From: Ferruginibacter sp.
GTDB lineage: Bacteria; Bacteroidota; Bacteroidia; Chitinophagales; Chitinophagaceae
DNA: 54,772 nucleotides
Assembly (NCBI GenBank): GCA_025351645.1
Contig: JANXVN010000159.1
Span: 1 to 54,772, forward strand
Direction: 5' to 3'
The position numbers and the translations under genes are program-made. The notes under the pieces are model-generated. The model ran no database searches. It was not told where the DNA came from and saw only the letters and a program-made list of their open reading frames with translations. Of this stretch, positions 49,820-54,772 are shown piece after piece. The first letter of the stretch is position 1, and each line of letters begins with the position of its first letter.

Positions 49820-52594
49820 TTAGATAGAAAATGCAGTATCAATAATTTCCAGCTGTTCTTTAGCGTGTATTTTAGAAAAGCCCGTTGCTGTAGATGCACT
49901 CTGCGTGCGGCTTATGATGAAAAAATTGATGTTCTTCAAGTTCATGCGTAAAAAAGTGGCGGCGCCCATGTTCAATGGTTCTTCCTGTACCCAGTACCAT
50001 ATTGCTTTGCTGTATTTTTTATATAATCCGTCTAATTGATTTTGTGGTATCGGATAAATTTGTTCCAGCCTTATGATAGCAACATCTTTTCTGTTATCCT
50101 TTGATTGCCTTTCTGCCAGGTCGAAATATACTTTGCCGCTACAGAATAATACTTTCTTTACTTCATCTGCATTCTCTACAAAAACATCATCAATCACTTC
50201 TTTAAATTTGCCAGAAGTAAACTCGCTTTTTAAACTATAACTGCCAGGGTGGCGAAGGTTTGCTTTTGGCGAAAAATTGATAAGTGGCTTTCTAAAAGCC
50301 CATGTTAATTGCCTGCGGAATACATGAAATAAGTTGGCTGAAGTGGTGATGTTTGTAATAACTACATTTAGTTCCGCACACATCTGTAAAAAGCGTTCCA
50401 TCCTTGCGCTGCTATGTTCTGGGCCCTGCCCTTCGTAGCCATGCGGCAATAGCATAACCACGCCATTCATGCGCTGCCACTTGGTTTCGCCAGCTACTAT
50501 AAACTGGTCTATCATGGTTTGTGCGCCATTGCAAAAATCACCAAACTGCGCCTCCCATATCACTAATGAATTTGGGTTGGCCATAGAGTAGCCATATTCA
50601 AAGCCTAATACAGCGTACTCGCTCAACAAAGAATTATAAATCCGGAAAGGGGCTTGTGCTGTTGTAAAATGATCAAGGCGGTTGTATTCTGCATTATTTA
50701 TTTCATCATATAAAACAGCGTGGCGATGGCTGAAAGTGCCTCTTTTTACATCCTGCCCGCTCATGCGCACATCTTTTCCATCAATTAACAAACTACCGTA
50801 AGCCATCAATTCCCCGGTTGCCCAATCTACTTTTTGCTCATCGGTAAATAATTTTATTTTATCCTGTAACAGCTTTTCAACCTTCCGCAAAGGCTTAAAG
50901 TCAGCCGGCCACTTCATCAACCCATCAAACAATAATTGAAAATTATCTTCGCTGATAGCGGTAGATGGGGATGCTTCAAAATCCGCAGCAGTAGCCTTTC
51001 TCAGCGTGTTCCAAACAATTTCCGGCTGCTGGTAGCTGTAAGGCAATGGATGCTGTTTTACTTCGTCCAGCCTTTCCTGTAACTCTGCCAAAAATTGTTG
51101 CTCCATCTCTTTGGCTAATTCCTGCGCATCTGCTTCGCCATTATTAATAAGGTATTGTGTATAAATTTCACGCGGGTTAAGGTGCTTATCTATCAGCGCA
51201 TATAGTTGTGGCTGGGTAAACTTTGGTTCATCGCCTTCGTTGTGCCCGTGCTTGCGGTAACACACCATATCTATAAAAATATCGCTGTTAAATTCCTGCC
51301 GGTACCGGGTAGCTATTTCGCTTGCTTTTACGACCGCTTCGGCATCATCGCCATTTACATGCAACACGGGCGCCTGCACCATTGCAGCTACCGAGGTACA
51401 ATAATCGGCGGTACGTGCATCGCCAAAATCGGTAGTAAAGCCAATTTGGTTATTGATAACAAAATGAATGGTGCCTCCAGTGTAATAACCTTTTAACCCA
51501 CTCATCTGCAATACTTCGTACACAATGCCCTGGCCTGCCACGGATGCATCTCCATGAATTAAAATTGGTAATATCTTATCATAATCGCTATTGTACAACA
51601 CATCTGCCTTGCTTCTTGCAAACCCAATAACAACGGGGTCTACAGCTTCCAAATGCGATGGGTTAGGGCACAGCTTTAAGTGTATATCTTTTCCGTTGGG
51701 CGTTTTAAGCAAACTGCTAAAACCTAAATGGTACTTAACATCGCCGCTGCCCATGGTGGTATCCGGCGTGCTTTTTCCTTCAAATTCACTAAATATCTGT
51801 TCGTAGGTCTTTCCTAAAATATTTGCCAGCACATTCAACCTTCCCCTGTGCGCCATACCAATCACCACTTCCTGCACCCCTTCATCGGATGAGGCGTTTA
51901 TCATTGCATCCAGCGCAGCAATAGTTGTTTCGCCACCTTCCAGGCTAAACCTTTTTTGCCCGATATATTTTGTGTGCAAAAATTTTTCAAACATTACGCC
52001 TTCGTTCAGCTTCTGTAAAATCCTTTTCTTTTGAGGCAACCCTATTCCCTGCAGCATTGTTTTTTCAACCGCATTTGTTAGCCAGTCAATTTTTTTCTGG
52101 TCGCTTATATATTTAAATTCAATGCCCAAATGGGTGGAGTAGCATCTTTCCAGGTGTGCCAAAATTACCCTTAAGGTTGTATCGCCTAAACCAATAAGGT
52201 TGCCAGCTTTAAAAGTTTTATCAAGGTCGGCTTCTGTTAAGCCATAAAACGCCAGTTCTATATTAGCACCACGATTTTTACGTGGGCGTATCGGGTTGGT
52301 ATCTGCCAATAAATGCCCTTTATTCCTATAGCCTAAAATAATGCGGTATACCCTTATTTCGCTCATCCAATCTATTGTTGGGGTGGTGGTAGCGGTTGCC
52401 GCAGAAGCTGTACCAGGCAGGTTGCCATTGGTTTTGCCGTTTTGGCCGTTGCCATTATTGCTTGTAGCAAAGTCGAACCCTTCAAAAAACTTGCGCATAT
52501 CTGCATCCACGCTGGCTGGGTCTTTTACAAAATCATTGTATAAATTTTCTATGTAGGCCGGGTGCGAATTGGTGATGTACTGAAAATCGTTCAT
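49820..52594 (-). CDS. sucA: 2-oxoglutarate dehydrogenase E1 component
   Basis: TPP-dependent E1 (924 aa), which decarboxylates 2-oxoglutarate and passes the succinyl group to OdhB. The N-terminal HPAYIENLYNDFVKDPASVD is the E2-binding segment, followed by a Gly/Asn/Thr-rich linker. IGMAHRGRLNVLANILGKTY, GDASVAGQGIVYEVLQMSGL and NNQIGFTTDFGDARTADYCT are TPP-site motifs, and LPHGYEGQGPEHSSARMERF is in the C-terminal half. A probable promoter lies at 52635-52666. Confidence 0.96.
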   Translation of the reverse strand: MNDFQYITNSHPAYIENLYNDFVKDPASVDADMRKFFEGFDFATSNNGNGQNGKTNGNLPGTASAATATTTPTIDWMSEIRVYRIILGYRNKGHLLADTNPIRPRKNRGANIELAFYGLTEADLDKTFKAGNLIGLGDTTLRVILAHLERCYSTHLGIEFKYISDQKKIDWLTNAVEKTMLQGIGLPQKKRILQKLNEGVMFEKFLHTKYIGQKRFSLEGGETTIAALDAMINASSDEGVQEVVIGMAHRGRLNVLANILGKTYEQIFSEFEGKSTPDTTMGSGDVKYHLGFSSLLKTPNGKDIHLKLCPNPSHLEAVDPVVIGFARSKADVLYNSDYDKILPILIHGDASVAGQGIVYEVLQMSGLKGYYTGGTIHFVINNQIGFTTDFGDARTADYCTSVAAMVQAPVLHVNGDDAEAVVKASEIATRYRQEFNSDIFIDMVCYRKHGHNEGDEPKFTQPQLYALIDKHLNPREIYTQYLINNGEADAQELAKEMEQQFLAELQERLDEVKQHPLPYSYQQPEIVWNTLRKATAADFEASPSTAISEDNFQLLFDGLMKWPADFKPLRKVEKLLQDKIKLFTDEQKVDWATGELMAYGSLLIDGKDVRMSGQDVKRGTFSHRHAVLYDEINNAEYNRLDHFTTAQAPFRIYNSLLSEYAVLGFEYGYSMANPNSLVIWEAQFGDFCNGAQTMIDQFIVAGETKWQRMNGVVMLLPHGYEGQGPEHSSARMERFLQMCAELNVVITNITTSANLFHVFRRQLTWAFRKPLINFSPKANLRHPGSYSLKSEFTSGKFKEVIDDVFVENADEVKKVLFCSGKVYFDLAERQSKDNRKDVAIIRLEQIYPIPQNQLDGLYKKYSKAIWYWVQEEPLNMGAATFLRMNLKNINFFIISRTQSASTATGFSKIHAKEQLEIIDTAFSI

Positions 52595-52634
52595 TATGAT
52601 AGAATATTAATTTTTTAACGGCATTTTACGTCTG

Positions 52635-52666
52635 CAAATATCGGGATTTTATAAGTGAATATTCAA
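52635..52666 (-). promoter_or_regulatory. Probable sucA promoter: TTG-N21-GATATTTG
   Basis: On the minus strand a TTG (52664-52666) lies 21 bases before GATATTTG (52635-52642), which differs from TAnnTTTG at one base. The leader to the ATG is about 40 bases. Confidence 0.5.
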
Positions 52667-53070
52667 CGCATTTTACTTAAAAATGTTATAATATTTAAGA
52701 ATATCAACCAGTTTTATCTTTATGAGTTATGTAACAAGCAGGACTACTGCCCCCAATATTTAAACTCAGCGTTTCCTTATCAACAATCAGTTATCAACTT
52801 TTATTTATTTTTTATACAGGACAAATAAAAACCCTGCAAATTATTAGAGCCCTGTTTAACTAGCAGCGAGGCCATATTTTACGGTATTAGTAATTAAATT
52901 ATGTTGTATCGGCTTATATAATTTTCATTTTTTTGCGTTAGCCTTTAATTTATAGCCCCTCATACCTAAATCTTTCACCCGGTTTTCAGGTACCTTTTCT
53001 ACTATCTAAATTGAGTGTAAGTTTTAATTGAAGCCGTTTTATTAATTATGGAAAATAATTACTTCTCCCC

Positions 53071-53078
53071 TATTTTTG
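53071..53078 (+). promoter_or_regulatory. -7 promoter box TATTTTTG of murF
   Basis: Exact TAnnTTTG match ending only 4 bases before the murF ATG at 53083, so the mRNA would have almost no leader. Confidence 0.55.
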
Positions 53079-53082
53079 GTAC

Positions 53083-54360
53083 ATGGAAATACCTGATTTA
53101 TATGCGCTCTTTTTAAAGCATCCGTCAATACAGACAGATACCAGGAAACTACAGCCCGGAGACATTTTCTTTGCTTTAAAAGGGCCGGATTTTAATGGCA
53201 ACAATTTTGCACAAAAAGCATTGGATGCAGGTGCCGCATTTGCTGTAATTGACGAACCAGCAAGCTTTACAGACGAACGCCTGGTTGCCACCAATGATGT
53301 ATTAGCAACATTGCAGCAATTAGCCAAATACCACCGGCAGCAGTTCAATATCCCCTTCCTCGCCATTACAGGCAGCAATGGAAAAACAACTACCAAAGAG
53401 TTGATTCACGAAGTGCTATCAACTACTTATAAAACTTATACTACAAAAGGAAACCTCAATAACCATATAGGCATACCGCTTACTATTCTATCAATTAAAA
53501 GAGATGCAGAAATAGCAGTGATAGAAATGGGTGCCAACCATCAAAAAGAAATAGAAGGCTATTGCCTTTACACACTGCCTACACATGGCATAATTACCAA
53601 TGCAGGCAAGGCACACCTGGAAGGCTTTGGCGGCATAGAAGGCGTAAAAAAAGCTAAAGGTGAATTGTTTGATTACTTAAAGCTACATGATGGTACCGCA
53701 TTTATAATGGCCGATTATCCGTATTTAAAAGAGATGAGCCAAGGCATAGGCAGTATTAAAACTTATGGCACATCCAACGCAGAAATTACCGGTGAAGCAA
53801 TTATCGGCAAGCAATTTTTAGCAGTATTACTTTTTAACCGCACAACTATAAAAAGCATCCACACTCATTTGGTAGGTGCTTATAATTTGCCTAATGTACT
53901 AGCTGCCGTAGCGGTGGGAAATTATTTTAAGGTACCAGATGATAAAATAAAAGCTGCTTTGGAAAACTACATCCCTTCTAACAGCCGCTCGCAAATGATT
54001 GAAAAAGATGGCAACAAAATAATTTTAGATGCTTACAATGCCAACCCAAGCAGCATGAAAGCAGCTATAGAAAATTTTGCTGGCATTGAAGGGCAAAATA
54101 AAATATTAATGCTCGGCGGCATGATGGAACTAGGCGATGAAAGCCTTGCAGAACATGAAGCGCTTATTGAGTTGTTAAATAAATATCCATGGAAAAATGT
54201 GGTGCTAGTTGGTGGTGATTTTAAAAACGTGGCACACCCATATACCTATTTCAACAATGCCACAGAAGCGGGTACCTGGTTAAAAGCACAGCATTTTAAA
54301 AATGCAACATTGCTCATCAAAGGGTCCCGCAGCATGCAGATGGAAAAAGTACTGGCATAA
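53083..54360 (+). CDS. murF: UDP-N-acetylmuramoyl-tripeptide--D-alanyl-D-alanine ligase
   Basis: It adds D-Ala-D-Ala to the peptidoglycan precursor in the cytoplasm. HPSIQTDTRKLQPGDIFFAL is the N-terminal UDP-binding region, the ATP loop GSNGKTTTKE starts at residue 97, and NNHIGIPLTILS and EMGANHQKEIEGYC are Mur-ligase signatures. LDAYNANPSSMKAAIENF and LGGMMELGDES come from the C-terminal domain. At 425 aa it is normal. One base separates its stop from that of the convergent ftsK. Confidence 0.96.
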   Translation: MEIPDLYALFLKHPSIQTDTRKLQPGDIFFALKGPDFNGNNFAQKALDAGAAFAVIDEPASFTDERLVATNDVLATLQQLAKYHRQQFNIPFLAITGSNGKTTTKELIHEVLSTTYKTYTTKGNLNNHIGIPLTILSIKRDAEIAVIEMGANHQKEIEGYCLYTLPTHGIITNAGKAHLEGFGGIEGVKKAKGELFDYLKLHDGTAFIMADYPYLKEMSQGIGSIKTYGTSNAEITGEAIIGKQFLAVLLFNRTTIKSIHTHLVGAYNLPNVLAAVAVGNYFKVPDDKIKAALENYIPSNSRSQMIEKDGNKIILDAYNANPSSMKAAIENFAGIEGQNKILMLGGMMELGDESLAEHEALIELLNKYPWKNVVLVGGDFKNVAHPYTYFNNATEAGTWLKAQHFKNATLLIKGSRSMQMEKVLA

Positions 54361-54361
54361 G

Positions 54362-54772
54362 TTATGATGCACTATTCAGGTACATCTGCAGGTCGTCATC
54401 TGTCTTAATTAATACATCCCTTACTTTGCTGCCTTGATTGGGGCCAACAACGCCCGCTGCTTCCAACTGGTCCATTAGCCTGCCCGCACGGTTATAGCCC
54501 AGCTTCATCCTGCGTTGTAATAAAGATGTGCTTCCGCTTTGCGCAGATACAATTAAACGGGCCGCATCTTCAAACAAAGCATCTTTATCATTCAGGTCAA
54601 AATCTTTGCCTTCCATTTCTTTTTCATCCACATATTCCGGCAATAAAAAGGCTTGCGAGTAGCCACGCTGGCTGCCAATAAAATCTACTACCTTATCTAC
54701 TTCGGGCGTATCTACAAAAGCGCATTGTAAACGCACCAGTTCGCCATTATAGCTTATCAGCATATCGCCCTT
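54362..54772 (-). CDS. ftsK: DNA translocase FtsK, C-terminal part (runs off the window)
   Basis: The frame is open to the window edge and reads KGDMLISYNGELVRLQCAFV then DTPEVDKVVDFIGSQ, the end of the FtsK/SpoIIIE motor domain. It is followed after an acidic linker by the winged-helix gamma domain (SLLQRRMKLGYNRAGRLMDQ then LEAAGVVGP) that reads KOPS-type sequences. About 136 codons plus the stop are visible. The upstream part, including the membrane and ATPase domains, is outside. Confidence 0.93.
   Translation of the reverse strand, partial: KGDMLISYNGELVRLQCAFVDTPEVDKVVDFIGSQRGYSQAFLLPEYVDEKEMEGKDFDLNDKDALFEDAARLIVSAQSGSTSLLQRRMKLGYNRAGRLMDQLEAAGVVGPNQGSKVRDVLIKTDDDLQMYLNSAS

Larger units (their letters stand above)
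52595..53082. other. 488-base divergent intergenic region
   Basis: It holds the sucA and murF promoters at its two ends. The middle (about 52670-53060) is AT-rich, with no open frame of note, no RNA gene and no strong hairpin recognised. Confidence 0.6.

Noticed and set aside
52780-52800. TTATCAAC sequences resembling DnaA boxes in the sucA-murF intergenic region
   Set aside because: Only one or two loose matches, no cluster of true TTATCCACA boxes, no AT-rich unwinding repeats and no dnaA or dnaN gene nearby. It is not supported as an origin.
1-54772. tRNA, rRNA or CRISPR loci
   Set aside because: No cloverleaf with a GGTTCGAxTCC-type T arm, no rRNA signature and no regularly spaced direct repeats were found on either strand by eye.

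Overview
The window is a stretch of chromosome from an AT-rich member of the Bacteroidota, most likely Chitinophagaceae or a close relative (inference). Evidence: secreted proteins with type IX (Por) C-terminal sorting domains, -7 promoter boxes of the form TAnnTTTG with no obvious Shine-Dalgarno sequences, three-gene proton-translocating transhydrogenase, Bacteroidota-type CcmB/CcmC/CcmD, and many short palindromic intergenic repeats. No rRNA, tRNA, CRISPR array, prophage or complete insertion sequence was seen.

Layout. 1-3500: end of an unseen gene, a small conserved protein, a THUMP-type rRNA methyltransferase, an NYN/OST-HTH protein and a GT25 glycosyltransferase. 3.5-11.3 kb (minus strand): a sugar-nucleotide operon (aminotransferase, UDP-glucose dehydrogenase, UDP-glucuronate decarboxylase, UDP-HexNAc dehydrogenase and epimerase, RfbC, RfbD) that ends at a MITE-like insertion. 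11.5-18 kb: WaaA, thymidine kinase, CcmB-CcmC-CcmD, glutamate dehydrogenase, an EamA protein. 18.3-23.5 kb: frameshifted SemiSWEET, a REC-PAS-PAS histidine kinase, a frameshifted LysM protein, an RsmF-type methyltransferase. 23.6-34.5 kb: a large FAD/Fe-S dehydrogenase, a Gfo/Idh/MocA oxidoreductase, a CBS protein, the pnt operon, a methyltransferase, FolA-ThyA and a GNAT. 34.5-38.8 kb: a decayed surface-protein gene, then two isocitrate dehydrogenases of different classes with a ruined VapBC module between them. 38.9-49.6 kb: small envelope proteins, MnmA, a lipoprotein, a T9SS subtilase, an RsmB-type methyltransferase, OdhB, and two surface-protein genes. 49.8-54.8 kb: SucA, MurF and the C-terminus of FtsK.

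Most of the window is housekeeping: TCA enzymes (two Icd, SucA, OdhB), redox (Pnt, GdhA), nucleotide synthesis (Tdk, ThyA, FolA), RNA modification and envelope synthesis (WaaA, MurF, sugar nucleotides). The unusual content is in small elements. At least five repeat types are present. One is a roughly 90-bp MITE-like element found twice, each time at the 3' end of a gene, with flanking direct repeats and a central hairpin that differs between copies by two compensatory base-pair changes. GC-rich palindromes appear inside reading frames (FAD dehydrogenase linker, FolA N-terminus). Several accessory genes are broken by single-base changes, mostly in A runs. Three housekeeping genes have their -7 box only 4-6 bases before the start codon, suggesting almost leaderless mRNAs.
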